Shown: positions 44,602 to 53,549 of the stretch, piece after piece
Position numbering within the stretch: the stretch's first letter is position 1
Layout: every line of letters starts with the position of its first letter
DNA from: Castellaniella sp.
GTDB lineage: Bacteria; Pseudomonadota; Gammaproteobacteria; Burkholderiales; Burkholderiaceae_B
Direction: 5' to 3'
DNA length: 64,000 bases
Assembly: GCF_034675845.1 (NCBI RefSeq)
Contig: NZ_JAUCCU010000002.1
Span: 725,394 to 789,393, forward strand
Made by a program: the position numbers and the translations under genes
The notes under the pieces: generated by a model
Seen by the model: the letters and a program-made list of their open reading frames with translations, nothing else
Told to the model about the DNA's origin: nothing
Database searches by the model: none

Positions 44602-46005
44602 ATGGCTGATTGCCGTACCGAAACCGATTCCATGGGCGCCATCGAGGTACCCTCCGTCCATTACTGGGGGGCACAGACACAGCGCTCCATTCAGAATTTT
44701 CCGATCGGCGTCGATCGGTTTCGCTGGCAGCCGCCGGTCATTCGCGCCCTGGGGGTCCTGAAAAAGGCCGCTGCCCAGGCCAATGCCGAACTCGGCGAAC
44801 TGCCGGAGGATATCGGTAATCTGGTCGTGCGTGCCGCAGATGAGGTCATCGCCGGCAAGCTCAATGCCGAATTTCCCCTGGTGGTGTTCCAGACCGGCTC
44901 TGGCACACAGTCGAACATGAATGCCAACGAGGTCATTTCGAATCGCGCCATCGAATTAGCGGGCGGTGTCATGGGCAGCAAAGCCCCGGTACATCCCAAT
45001 GATCACGTCAATCGTGGCCAGTCATCCAACGATACCTTTCCAACCGCCATGCATATTGCTGTGGCATCCGAATTGTCCCGGCACTTCTTCCCGGCGGTGG
45101 GCCAACTGCGGGCGACCCTGGATGCCAAGGCCAAAGCCTATGCCACGATCGTGAAGACCGGCCGCACCCACTTGCAGGATGCCACGCCCATCACCCTGGG
45201 CCAGGAAATCAGCGCCTGGGTGGCCCAGATCGATTTCGCCCTGGATACCGTGCAGGTGGCCTTGCCGGGCATTTATGATCTGGCCATCGGCGGCACCGCC
45301 GTAGGCACGGGGCTGAACGCACACCCGCGCTTTGGCGAATTGGCTGCCGCCCGGATCGCCGACATCACCGGGCTGCCTTTCCGCAGCGCTGAAAATAAAT
45401 TCTTTGCTCTGTCGGCCCACGACGCCCTGGTCAATATGTCGGCGGCGCTGCGCACCCTGTCTGGCGCCCTGATGAAGATCGCCAACGATGTGCGCTGGCT
45501 GGCCAGCGGTCCGCGCTGCGGCATCGGCGAACTCGACATCCCGGAAAACGAGCCTGGATCTTCCATCATGCCGGGCAAGGTCAATCCAACCCAGTGCGAA
45601 GCCATGACCATGGTCTGCGCCCAGGTCTTCGGCAATGATGCCGCAGTGGCCTTTGCAGGTTCCCAGGGTAATTTCCAGCTCAACGTCTACAAGCCCGTCA
45701 TGGTGCACAATGTCCTGGAAAGCATCGGCTTGCTGGCTGACGCCTGCCTGGCATTCGACGAGCACTGCGCTGTTGGCATCGAGCCCAACATTCAGCGCAT
45801 CGAGGAAAACCTGAACAAGAACCTGATGCTGGTCACCGCCCTGAACCGCCATATCGGCTACGATAAGGCCGCCGCCATTGCCAAAAAGGCCCACAAGGAA
45901 CACAGCACGCTGCGCCAGGCAGCGCTGGCGCTGGGCTTTCTGACTGATGCGCAGTACGATGAATGGATCGTCCCTCTGGATATGACGCATCCCAGCAAAG
46001 GCTGA
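44602..46005 (+). CDS. fumC: Class II fumarate hydratase
   Basis: 467 residues from the ATG at 44602; the longer open frame runs back into epd. It hydrates fumarate to malate without an iron-sulfur cluster. Conserved regions: TGSGTQSNMNANEVI, GRTHLQDATPITLGQE and the superfamily signature GSSIMPGKVNPTQCEA with the catalytic Ser loop. AGGAG lies about 11 bases upstream of the start. Confidence 0.96.
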   Translation: MADCRTETDSMGAIEVPSVHYWGAQTQRSIQNFPIGVDRFRWQPPVIRALGVLKKAAAQANAELGELPEDIGNLVVRAADEVIAGKLNAEFPLVVFQTGSGTQSNMNANEVISNRAIELAGGVMGSKAPVHPNDHVNRGQSSNDTFPTAMHIAVASELSRHFFPAVGQLRATLDAKAKAYATIVKTGRTHLQDATPITLGQEISAWVAQIDFALDTVQVALPGIYDLAIGGTAVGTGLNAHPRFGELAAARIADITGLPFRSAENKFFALSAHDALVNMSAALRTLSGALMKIANDVRWLASGPRCGIGELDIPENEPGSSIMPGKVNPTQCEAMTMVCAQVFGNDAAVAFAGSQGNFQLNVYKPVMVHNVLESIGLLADACLAFDEHCAVGIEPNIQRIEENLNKNLMLVTALNRHIGYDKAAAIAKKAHKEHSTLRQAALALGFLTDAQYDEWIVPLDMTHPSKG

Positions 46006-46007
46006 TC

Positions 46008-46385
46008 ATGACTGCCCCTGTGCTCATCAAACGCGCTTATGAACCTGCTGCCGACAGCGACGGCTACCGGGTGCTGGTGGATCGTTTGTGGCCCAGGGGC
46101 CTATCCAAGGCAAGCTTGCCTTATGATCGCTGGGAAAAAACCCTGGCACCCAGCACAGACCTGCGCAAATGGTTTGGTCACCAAGTCGAACGCTGGGAAC
46201 AATTTCGCCGTGATTACACGGCCGAACTCCAATCTGCAGATGCCTTGTCCCTGATGGATGAAATCCTGGCGGCCGCCCAGGGTCAAACCATCACACTGCT
46301 GTACGGCGCACACGATACCGAGCACAATCAGGCGGTGGTATTGGCAGATATGCTGGCTCGGCGGCGCGCCGCCGCCAATTCTTGA
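46008..46385 (+). CDS. DUF488 family protein
   Basis: 125 residues starting 2 bases after the fumC stop. The family motif YRVLVDRLWPRGLSKASLPYDRW is split here as DGYRVLVDRLWPRG with the following WEKTLAPSTDLRKWFGH. DUF488 proteins (YeaO-like) are small soluble proteins of unknown function, sometimes fused to or near DNA-related enzymes. Likely co-transcribed with fumC. Confidence 0.88.
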   Translation: MTAPVLIKRAYEPAADSDGYRVLVDRLWPRGLSKASLPYDRWEKTLAPSTDLRKWFGHQVERWEQFRRDYTAELQSADALSLMDEILAAAQGQTITLLYGAHDTEHNQAVVLADMLARRRAAANS

Positions 46386-46411
46386 CGGCGGTTTATCTCA
46401 CAGGAGACCGC

Positions 46412-46744
46412 ATGCTGCTGGTTTATTTTGGTGCCCAGTCATTGTGGGCACTGGTTCTGCTGGCCCTGATCCTGGCCCTGGCTGTCGTGATCGCCATCCA
46501 GGCGCATCGCAGCCGCGCCCTGGGAGGCAATGAAGAGCTTCCCGGCATGGTCGGTGAAGTCACCGAGGCTACCGATGCGCGTGGCCGCGCCCGGGCATTG
46601 GTGCGCGGCGAAGTCTGGCAGGTTCGCTGCACCAGCCCTTTATCTCCGGGACAAGCCGTGCGGGTGATACAGGCCCATGATTTATTGCTGATCGTCGAGC
46701 CTCTCGCCGACGATGTTGATGTTTTATCAGGGGAATCCTCATGA
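46412..46744 (+). CDS. NfeD-like short membrane protein
   Basis: 110 residues from the ATG at 46412, preceded by a good CAGGAGA ribosome site. One N-terminal membrane segment (about 10-30) and a C-terminal OB-fold-like domain (PGMVGEVTEATDARGRARALV). This is the short NfeD form, without the ClpP-like protease domain. It overlaps the slipin gene by 4 bases, the usual pairing of NfeD with a stomatin-like protein. Confidence 0.85.
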   Translation: MLLVYFGAQSLWALVLLALILALAVVIAIQAHRSRALGGNEELPGMVGEVTEATDARGRARALVRGEVWQVRCTSPLSPGQAVRVIQAHDLLLIVEPLADDVDVLSGESS

Positions 46745-47529
46745 TGTTTCTGAATGCGAGCTCGGGGATCAGCCTGTTGATCCTGCTGTTTCTGATCTTG
46801 GTGCTGTTTCGCTTGTTTCGCATCATGCGCGAATACGAGCGCGCTGTGGTCTTTACGCTGGGGCGCTATACCGGCACCAAAGGCCCGGGCCTGATCATCA
46901 TCATTCCGTTCCTGCAGCAGATGGTGCGCGTGGATATGCGGGTAGTCACATTGGATATCCCGCCTCAAGACGTGATTTCCCGGGATAATGTTTCAGTACA
47001 GGTCAATGCCGTGGTGTACTTTCGGGTGGTCGATCCGGCCAAAGCCATCATTCAGGTCGAGCAATTCCTGGAAGCCTCCAGTCAATTGGCACAGACCACT
47101 TTGCGGGCCGTATTGGGCAAGCACGAATTGGACGAAATGCTGACCGAGCGCGAAAAATTGAATCTGGACGTGCAGAGCATCCTGGATGCCCAGACCGATG
47201 GCTGGGGCATTAAGGTCACCAACGTCGAAATCAAGCACATCGACCTGAATGAAACCATGGTGCGGGCCATGGCCCGCCAGGCCGAAGCCGAGCGCGAGCG
47301 CCGGGCCAAGGTCATTCACGCCGAAGGCGAGCGCCAAGCTGCCCAGGCCCTGGCAGACGCTGCCAGTATCCTGGCGCGAGAACCGTCTGCCATGCAGTTG
47401 CGCTACTTGGAGACCCTGACCCAGGTGGCCGGGGATAAATCATCCACGCTGGTATTCCCGATTCCGATTGACCTGCTGGCCGGATTCATGGGGAAATCGA
47501 TTCCGCCTCAGTCAACAACTGACCAATGA
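46741..47529 (+). CDS. Slipin/stomatin-like SPFH protein
   Basis: 262 residues. An N-terminal hydrophobic hairpin (about 8-25) precedes the SPFH/Band 7 domain (REYERAVVFTLGRYTGTKGPG, DNVSVQVNAVVYFRV) and a coiled-coil part (RQAEAERERRAKVIHAEGER). Slipins form membrane microdomain assemblies with NfeD proteins. The last 44 bases overlap the convergent redoxin gene. Confidence 0.92.
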   Translation: MMFLNASSGISLLILLFLILVLFRLFRIMREYERAVVFTLGRYTGTKGPGLIIIIPFLQQMVRVDMRVVTLDIPPQDVISRDNVSVQVNAVVYFRVVDPAKAIIQVEQFLEASSQLAQTTLRAVLGKHELDEMLTEREKLNLDVQSILDAQTDGWGIKVTNVEIKHIDLNETMVRAMARQAEAERERRAKVIHAEGERQAAQALADAASILAREPSAMQLRYLETLTQVAGDKSSTLVFPIPIDLLAGFMGKSIPPQSTTDQ

Positions 47530-47974
47530 CCGCGCCAACGCGCAAATCCTCAATCTGACCAAAATGATGCAGTCGCACATGGCCTTGTGCATCCAGAATG
47601 ACCAGCGTCGGGGTGCCCTGCAGGCGCCAGGCCTGCATAGTCAGGGGAATCGGGTTGCCGCGTGGGTCGGGACGATCGATGCCTACCGGAAAGCGGATGC
47701 GGTATTCGTGCATGAAGGCCCGCAGGGCGATCTCGGTCATGGCCGCGTGGTGTTCGAACACGGTATGCAGGCCAACCACTTGTAGTTTCCCTGGTGGAAA
47801 GGCCTGGTGGATGGATTTTGCCTGAGGAATGCCGTGCGATACGCAGCCTGGACACAGCATCTGAAACGCATGCACCACGACCACCGAACCCCGCAAATCC
47901 GACAGCGACAAAGGCGTGTCCGTATTCAGCCAAGTCTGGATATCCCAATCGGGAATGATGTCGCCTTTAGTCAT
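47486..47974 (-). CDS. Thioredoxin-like redoxin domain protein
   Basis: 162 residues, no signal peptide. The active-site-like motif CPGC (FQMLCPGCVSHGIPQAK) and GTPTLVILDAQG (cis-Pro loop) fit a TlpA/AhpC-type fold. Cytoplasmic reductase or peroxidase activity is inferred. The gene converges on slipin and overlaps its 3' end by 44 bases. Confidence 0.85.
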   Translation of the reverse strand: MTKGDIIPDWDIQTWLNTDTPLSLSDLRGSVVVVHAFQMLCPGCVSHGIPQAKSIHQAFPPGKLQVVGLHTVFEHHAAMTEIALRAFMHEYRIRFPVGIDRPDPRGNPIPLTMQAWRLQGTPTLVILDAQGHVRLHHFGQIEDLRVGAVIGQLLTEAESISP

Positions 47975-48190
47975 GGTGGCTCCGTGTCAAAGAATCATGC
48001 TTCCCCTTTATCATAGGCCTGCCCCAAAACTCTGTGAAGACCTACAATCTATGGCAGTATTTTTATATCCATGCCTAGGCTATGGTGTAATGATGCTGCT
48101 TGCCGTCGGTCGTGATGCTGGCGGTCACGAGGTCGAGCCTTCAGCAGCCCTGCCACAAGCCTATATGTTTTTAATATCGGAGATCCAATC

Positions 48191-48526
48191 ATGAAACTGT
48201 TTGCACTGGCTTTGTGCGTTCCTCTTTTCGTTCTGGGACAATCGGCTCATGCCGCCCCTGACTACGCCACTCAGGTCCAGCCTATCCTGGCCAAGAACGC
48301 CTGTCTGGCCTGTCACGCCGTCGACAAAAAAGTCATCGGGCCGTCCTACCAAGAGGTCGCTACCAAGCACAAGGACCAGGCCGACGCCGCCGCAATCCTG
48401 ACCAAGCACATCAAGGAAGGCAGCACCGGCAATTACGGCCCCATCCCCATGCCGCCCAATGTCGGCATCTCGCCTGCAGACACCCAGATCGTCGTCGAAT
48501 GGCTGGTGGCCGGCGCTGCCCATTAA
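48191..48526 (+). CDS. Class I cytochrome c (c551/c5-like)
   Basis: 111 residues. A signal peptide (about 1-21, ending SAHA) precedes a single-haem domain: CLACH binds haem and the Met in GPIPMPPN is the likely sixth ligand. Periplasmic electron carrier of the c551 kind, which commonly feeds terminal oxidases or nitrite/NO reductases. It could donate to the NorC-like protein in this window, but nothing in the sequence proves that. A terminator follows. Confidence 0.9.
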   Translation: MKLFALALCVPLFVLGQSAHAAPDYATQVQPILAKNACLACHAVDKKVIGPSYQEVATKHKDQADAAAILTKHIKEGSTGNYGPIPMPPNVGISPADTQIVVEWLVAGAAH

Positions 48527-48542
48527 TTTTTGCTGATCGATC

Positions 48543-48580
48543 AACCCTGCGTGCGGCCTTTGGCTGCCGCAGGGTTTTTT
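48543..48580 (+). terminator. Intrinsic terminator after the cytochrome c gene
   Basis: AACCCTGCG pairs with CGCAGGGTT, with further pairing inside, followed by a T-tract (GTTTTTTG). It lies 17 bases after the stop. Confidence 0.9.
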
Positions 48581-48638
48581 GCTGCGCAGCCGAGGCAGCA
48601 TTGATTGTTTCGCTTTATTCACTGTTACTCAAAGCGTG

Positions 48639-50264
48639 ATGAACCAACATTATGATGTACTGATTATTGGCAGCGGACTGGCCGGGCTGACCGTTGCCCT
48701 GCACTTGGCCGCTGACAAAAAGGTGGCCGTCCTGTCTAAAAAAGCCCTGCTGGACGGTGCCAGCAATTGGGCCCAGGGCGGGATTGCCGCCGTGCTGGAC
48801 TCGGGCGACAGCCACGATAAGCATGTGCTTGATACTCAGGTGGCCGGCGCGGATCTTTGTGATCCGCTGGCTACGCGTCATATTGTTGAGCAAGGTCCCT
48901 CTGCCATCGAGTGGCTGATTGGGCTGGGTGTTCCATTCACCCAGGACCAGGGGGCGGAACTCGGTTTTCACCTGACCCGCGAAGGCGGCCACAGCCAGCG
49001 GCGCATCATCCATGCCGCCGATGAAACCGGCCATCTGGTCCAGTTGACGCTGGAGCAGCAGGTGCGCACCCACCGCAACATCACCTTGCTGGAATACCAT
49101 TCTGGGGTTGAACTCATTACCAGCCGCATCCTGGGGCAGGATCAGGCCCATGCCCCGGCGCGCTGCCTGGGCGCCTACGTATACGACGAACAGGCCGACC
49201 GGGTCGATACCATCCTGGCGGGTCAGGTTGTGCTGGCCACGGGCGGCGCGGGCAAGGTCTACCTGCACACCAGCAACCCGGACACCTCGACCGGGGATGG
49301 CATCGCCATGGCCTGGCGGGCAGGGTGCCGGGTCGCCAATATGGAGTTCATGCAGTTTCACCCTACCTGCATGTACCACCCTCAGGCAAAATCATTCCTG
49401 ATTTCCGAAGCGCTGCGCGGCGAGGGCGGGGTATTGCGCCTGCCTGCCACTGCGGGTGTCCAGGCGGGCGAACGCTTCATGCAATGGCATGACGAGCGAC
49501 TGGAGCTTGCCCCCCGTGATGTGGTTGCGCGCGCGATTGATTTCGAAATCAAAAAACGCGGCCTGACACATGTGGATCTGGATATCAGCCATCGCTCTCC
49601 GGCATTCATCCACGAACACTTTCCCACCATTCAGGCACGGTGCCTGGAATTCGGCATCGACATCACCAGCGACCCGATTCCGGTGGTCCCCGCCATGCAT
49701 TTCACCTGCGGCGGGGTGGTCATCGACCTGAACGGCCGCACCGATATTCCCGGCCTGTATGCCGTGGGCGAAACCGCCTATACCGGCCTGCATGGCGCAA
49801 ACCGACTGGCCAGTAACTCGCTGCTGGAATGCCTGGTGATCGGACGCAATGCGGCGCACGACATCGATGTCCAGCCGCCGCTGGAGTCCACCACCATTGA
49901 AGTGCCCGATTGGGATGACAGCCGGGCACGCGATGGCGCTGAAGCCGTCCTGGTCACCCATGCCTGGGACGAAGTCCGGCGCCTGATGTCAAATTATGTG
50001 GGCATTGTGCGGACCCAGAAACGCCTGGGCCGGGCTCACCAACGAATCAGTCTGCTAGAGCAGGAAATCCAGGCTTACTACCAGGAATACCGGGTCACCA
50101 GCGATCTATTGGAGTGCCGCAACCTGATCCAGGTAGCCGCCCTGGTCGTGGCGTCAGCACTGTCGCGCAAGGAAAGCCGCGGCCTGCATTATTGCCAGGA
50201 TTTCCCCTGGACGCTACCGCGTGCGTTGCCGACGGTCATGACCCCCGAGGATGGCTTCCGGTAG
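48639..50264 (+). CDS. nadB: L-aspartate oxidase NadB
   Basis: 541 residues from the ATG at 48639 (MNQHYDVLIIGSGLAGLTVA), FAD-binding. It oxidises aspartate to iminoaspartate, the first step of NAD synthesis. The FAD loop, SNWAQGGIAAVLD (family-diagnostic), EGGHSQRRIIHAAD, MEFMQFHPTC and the C-terminal helical domain are intact. It converges with nadC, their stops only 2 bases apart. Confidence 0.95.
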   Translation: MNQHYDVLIIGSGLAGLTVALHLAADKKVAVLSKKALLDGASNWAQGGIAAVLDSGDSHDKHVLDTQVAGADLCDPLATRHIVEQGPSAIEWLIGLGVPFTQDQGAELGFHLTREGGHSQRRIIHAADETGHLVQLTLEQQVRTHRNITLLEYHSGVELITSRILGQDQAHAPARCLGAYVYDEQADRVDTILAGQVVLATGGAGKVYLHTSNPDTSTGDGIAMAWRAGCRVANMEFMQFHPTCMYHPQAKSFLISEALRGEGGVLRLPATAGVQAGERFMQWHDERLELAPRDVVARAIDFEIKKRGLTHVDLDISHRSPAFIHEHFPTIQARCLEFGIDITSDPIPVVPAMHFTCGGVVIDLNGRTDIPGLYAVGETAYTGLHGANRLASNSLLECLVIGRNAAHDIDVQPPLESTTIEVPDWDDSRARDGAEAVLVTHAWDEVRRLMSNYVGIVRTQKRLGRAHQRISLLEQEIQAYYQEYRVTSDLLECRNLIQVAALVVASALSRKESRGLHYCQDFPWTLPRALPTVMTPEDGFR

Positions 50265-50266
50265 AC

Positions 50267-51142
50267 TTACAGAATACGCAGAGAATAATCCGTTGCCTGT
50301 ATGTCCTTGGTCAGGCTGCCCACCGATATACGATCCACCCCGGTCTGGGCGACGGCGCGCACAGTTTCGTGGGTGATTCCGCCGGAAGCCTCCAGCAGAG
50401 CGCGGCCCTGGGTCAAATCCACGGCTGCCCGCAGATCATTCAGGGAAAAATTATCCAGCAACACAGAAGACGCCCCGGCATCCAGGGCCTGGCGCAGTTC
50501 GTCCAGGTTTTCGACCTCGATCTGAACCGGAATATGATAGGGCAGGGCCTGGGCGGCCTGCAAGGCAGCAGCAATGCCACCCGCCGCCGCAATGTGGTTT
50601 TCTTTGATCAGGACGCCGTCGTACAGAGCCAGGCGCTGGTTTTTTCCGCCACCGACCCGCACGGCATATTTTTGCCCTTGGCGCAGGCCGGGCAGTGTCT
50701 TGCGGGTATCCAGCACGCTGGCCTTGGTGCCGGTGATCAGGTCGGCGTAGCGACGGGTGGCCGTGGCCACCCCTGAAAACAGCTGCAGAAAATTCAAGGC
50801 CGTGCGTTCAGCGGTCAGCAAGGACCGCGCAGGTCCATGCAAGCGACAGACCACGCTGTCGGCTTCCATCAGGTCGCCCTCGGCATAGGCCCAATCCAGC
50901 AGTATCCGGTCATCCACCCGGTGCATGACCGCCTCGAACCAGGGCGCTCCGCACAGCACTGCGGGTTCGCGCACAATGACCTGGGCAGCCTCGACCTGAT
51001 CGGCAGGGATCAACAGGCCGGTGACGTCGCCGGTACCGATGTCTTCGGCCAGCGCCTGATCGATGCGGGCCTCGAAGGCAGCCCGCAGGGCAGGGGAGAA
51101 GGGGGCGTGGGGATTACGCAGGGTGGACTGAGGGGTCTTCAT
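50267..51142 (-). CDS. nadC: Nicotinate-nucleotide pyrophosphorylase (quinolinate phosphoribosyltransferase)
   Basis: 291 residues. It converts quinolinate and PRPP to nicotinate mononucleotide. The family motifs RKTLPGLRQGQKYAVRVGGG and IQIEVENLDELRQAL (here VQIEVENLDELRQA) and the C-terminal LEASGGIT are present. It overlaps nadA by 4 bases. Confidence 0.95.
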   Translation of the reverse strand: MKTPQSTLRNPHAPFSPALRAAFEARIDQALAEDIGTGDVTGLLIPADQVEAAQVIVREPAVLCGAPWFEAVMHRVDDRILLDWAYAEGDLMEADSVVCRLHGPARSLLTAERTALNFLQLFSGVATATRRYADLITGTKASVLDTRKTLPGLRQGQKYAVRVGGGKNQRLALYDGVLIKENHIAAAGGIAAALQAAQALPYHIPVQIEVENLDELRQALDAGASSVLLDNFSLNDLRAAVDLTQGRALLEASGGITHETVRAVAQTGVDRISVGSLTKDIQATDYSLRIL

Positions 51143-52275
51143 GCAGGGCCGACTTTGGCGAATAGGGCTTGTTCTTGGGCAAGATCTGCACCAGGCTGGA
51201 TTTTTTGACGATGGGCGGCGGCAAAATCCAGCATGCGATCAATACAGATTTTGGCGCGTTGGCCCAGTGCGGGGTCCAGGTGGACCTCGTTGAGATTGAA
51301 TTCCAGGGCATCCGCAATGCCTTTCAGGGAATTCATGGCCATCCACGGGCAGTGCGCGCAGCTCTTGCAGGTGGCGGATTCGCCGGCGGTCGGTGCTGCG
51401 ATGAAAGTCTTGTCTGGAGCGGCCAGGCGCATCTTGTGCAGCAGGCCTTGGTCAGTGGCCACGATAAATGTATCGGCGGAGGATTCCTGGACGGCAGCCA
51501 GCAGACGCGAAGTAGACCCCACGACATCGGCCAGCGCGACCACGCCCGCAGGGGATTCCGGGTGCACCAGGATCAAGGCGTCCGGGTGTTCCTGGCGCAT
51601 GAGATCCAGCTCGATCCCTTTGAATTCATCATGCACCGTACAGGAGCCCTGCCACAGCACCATGTCGGCGCCGGTTTGACGCTGAATATAAGAACCCAGG
51701 TGGCGATCCGGCGCCCAGAGGATTTTTTTGCCCTGACGGTGTAGATCGGCCACGATATCCAGCCCAATGGATGAGGTCACCATCCAGTCGGCCTGGGCCT
51801 TCACGGCAGCACTGGTGTTGGCATAGACCACCACGGTACGATCCGGGTATTGGGCGCGGAACTGCTTGAATGCCAGCGGATCGCAGCCCAGGTCCAGTGA
51901 ACAGGTCGCGTCCAGGTCCGGCATCAGGATACGTTTTTCAGGACTGAGGATCTTTGCGGTCTCGCCCATGAAACGCACGCCGGAGACCACCAGGGTATCC
52001 GCGCCGTGATCACGACCAAAGCGTGCCATTTCCAGGGAGTCTGACACGCAGCCGCCGGTTTCCTCGGCCAGATCCTGGATATCGGCATCCACATAGTAGT
52101 GGGCCACCAGCACGGCATTGCGGGATTTCAGCAGGCTGCGGATGCGGGTTTTTTGAAACTCGCGTTCTTCCGGAGACACAGGAGGATTGACCCGGGCCCA
52201 GGCCTCGGCAGTGCCGAGCGCCCCACTGGCCATGTCCGGGCGATCGAATTCGACGATTCGGGTACCTGAAGGCAT
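51139..52275 (-). CDS. nadA: Quinolinate synthase NadA
   Basis: 378 residues from the ATG at 52275; the frame continues upstream to 52350 through a non-ATG start with no family similarity. NadA condenses iminoaspartate with dihydroxyacetone phosphate using a 4Fe-4S cluster. The cysteines expected in this family are seen: ATCSLDL, GSCTVHDEF and CKSCAHCPWMAMN (CxxCxxC). Operon nadA-nadC on the minus strand, divergent from the riboswitch-controlled gene. Confidence 0.94.
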   Translation of the reverse strand: MPSGTRIVEFDRPDMASGALGTAEAWARVNPPVSPEEREFQKTRIRSLLKSRNAVLVAHYYVDADIQDLAEETGGCVSDSLEMARFGRDHGADTLVVSGVRFMGETAKILSPEKRILMPDLDATCSLDLGCDPLAFKQFRAQYPDRTVVVYANTSAAVKAQADWMVTSSIGLDIVADLHRQGKKILWAPDRHLGSYIQRQTGADMVLWQGSCTVHDEFKGIELDLMRQEHPDALILVHPESPAGVVALADVVGSTSRLLAAVQESSADTFIVATDQGLLHKMRLAAPDKTFIAAPTAGESATCKSCAHCPWMAMNSLKGIADALEFNLNEVHLDPALGQRAKICIDRMLDFAAAHRQKIQPGADLAQEQALFAKVGPA

Positions 52276-52382
52276 GATGTGATATGGAAAAAGGACAGGA
52301 TAGACCTGGGGATCATACGCCAAAGCCAGGCGGGTTGTCCGCTCTGTCACCCGGCCTGGATGCTATTCGATCCGGCACAGAC

Positions 52383-52388
52383 TATAAT
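52383..52388 (+). promoter_or_regulatory. Putative -10 element (TATAAT) before the manganese riboswitch
   Basis: An exact TATAAT about 15 bases before the riboswitch core; no convincing -35 was seen. Confidence 0.55.
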
Positions 52389-52396
52389 GCGGCACC

Positions 52397-52547
52397 CGTC
52401 ATCGGGGAGTAGCCGCCAGCAGGACTGTTTGTCCGCTGGGCTGATGTCAACACACTTGGTCGCTCGACCATGGCACCAGCAGCCTTTGGGGCATACCCAG
52501 GCCTGGCAAGACCGCTGACTGCGTTTCCCGTCGCAAGGGGCCGACGG
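52397..52547 (+). ncRNA. yybP-ykoY manganese riboswitch
   Basis: The conserved pieces occur in the right order: CGGGGAGTAGCC (52403-52414), GATGTCAACACACTTGG (52443-52459), GCCTTTGGGG (52482-52491) and GCAAGACC (52506-52513). These are the loops and closing strand of the yybP-ykoY family, which senses Mn2+. A following hairpin (CCGTCG 52528-52533 / CGACGG 52542-52547) may be the expression platform. It leads directly to a GDT1/MntX-family gene, a known partner of this class. Confidence 0.88.
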
Positions 52548-52581
52548 AAGGCGTGGTCATGTTCGCCCCGAGTATTCAAAA

Positions 52582-53151
52582 ATGGACGCACTTCTGGTCT
52601 CCATCGGGGTGGTTGCCCTGGGAGAAATCGGCGACAAAACCCAATTGCTGGCCATCGTGCTGGCTGCTCGTTATCACCGGCCCGGCTTGATCTGCCTGGG
52701 CATCCTGATTGCTACCTTGGCCAATCACGCCCTGGCCGGCGCGGTGGGCGTGCTGGTGGCTGGACTCCTGGACCCCGTGCTGCTGAAGTGGGTGTTGGGG
52801 GTGTCTTTTGTGCTGATGGGGATCTGGCTGCTGATACCCGACAAAATCGACGAAGACTTTAAGCCCATGCACAAGATGGGCGTGCTGATGGCCACTATTG
52901 TGATGTTCTTTCTGGCTGAAATGGGCGACAAGACCCAGATCGCCACGATTGCATTGGCCGCGCGTTTTAACGACATACTGTTGGTAGTCGTCGGCAGCAC
53001 CATCGGCATGATGCTGGCCAATGTGCCTGCCGTCTATCTGGGCGCCAAGGCAGCTGACCGCCTGCCGGTCAAATGGGTGCATGCAGGGGCAGCGGCGCTG
53101 TTTGCCGTGATTGGCGTAGGATCTTTGCTGAGTGCGATGGGCTGGTTTTAA
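52582..53151 (+). CDS. GDT1/UPF0016 (TMEM165) family putative Mn2+ exporter
   Basis: 189 residues with six hydrophobic segments in two repeats. Each repeat has the family's cation motif: ALGEIGDKTQLL near the N-terminus and FLAEMGDKTQIA in the second half (E-x-G-D-K-T). Homologues (MntX in Vibrio/Neisseria) export manganese; the upstream riboswitch supports that role. Ribosome site is weak, as often when translation is controlled by RNA structure. Confidence 0.9.
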   Translation: MDALLVSIGVVALGEIGDKTQLLAIVLAARYHRPGLICLGILIATLANHALAGAVGVLVAGLLDPVLLKWVLGVSFVLMGIWLLIPDKIDEDFKPMHKMGVLMATIVMFFLAEMGDKTQIATIALAARFNDILLVVVGSTIGMMLANVPAVYLGAKAADRLPVKWVHAGAAALFAVIGVGSLLSAMGWF

Positions 53152-53549
53152 GCTTATTCATAATCACCCAAACCTATATTAATCCAGCAAATTAATTTTG
53201 GACTTTTAAAATCTTTATTTCTGTTATGCCATATCCGTATGGCATATTTGAATTCCGGTATATCGATTTTCATATTAATAATAATAAAACTTCATCCTTA
53301 AAAAACAGTAAAGCACGCGCTTTACTCATAAACTATGTTTACCCCCTCAATGCATGGGTGCTTTGAATGAGTTCATTCTTCAAGGCTTTCTTGCATGAGG
53401 GAAAACAGGTCTTGGCGGCTTTAAAAATCTCTTGATGCTGTACGAGGCGATCCAGAAATGGATTTCCCAGGGGGGCTTCTCAATTAATTTTATAAAAAAA
53501 TCTGCTGGCCCAGCAGATTCCAAGGGCCGCTCTACGCCCAGGAGACCAT
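53152..53549. promoter_or_regulatory. AT-rich 398-base gap with a palindromic operator-like site
   Basis: No convincing coding sequence. It is much more AT-rich than the surroundings. The inverted repeat ATGCCATA-TCCG-TATGGCAT (53226-53245) looks like a regulator site; the next gene is a monooxygenase whose LysR regulator lies downstream. The AT-rich character also marks a possible edge of acquired DNA. Confidence 0.5.

Noticed and set aside
45022..45990. 322-codon minus-strand frame
   Set aside because: Antisense to fumC; composition of a shadow frame.
53152..53549. Small protein genes in the AT-rich gap
   Set aside because: Only short frames without ribosome sites or codon bias; no support.
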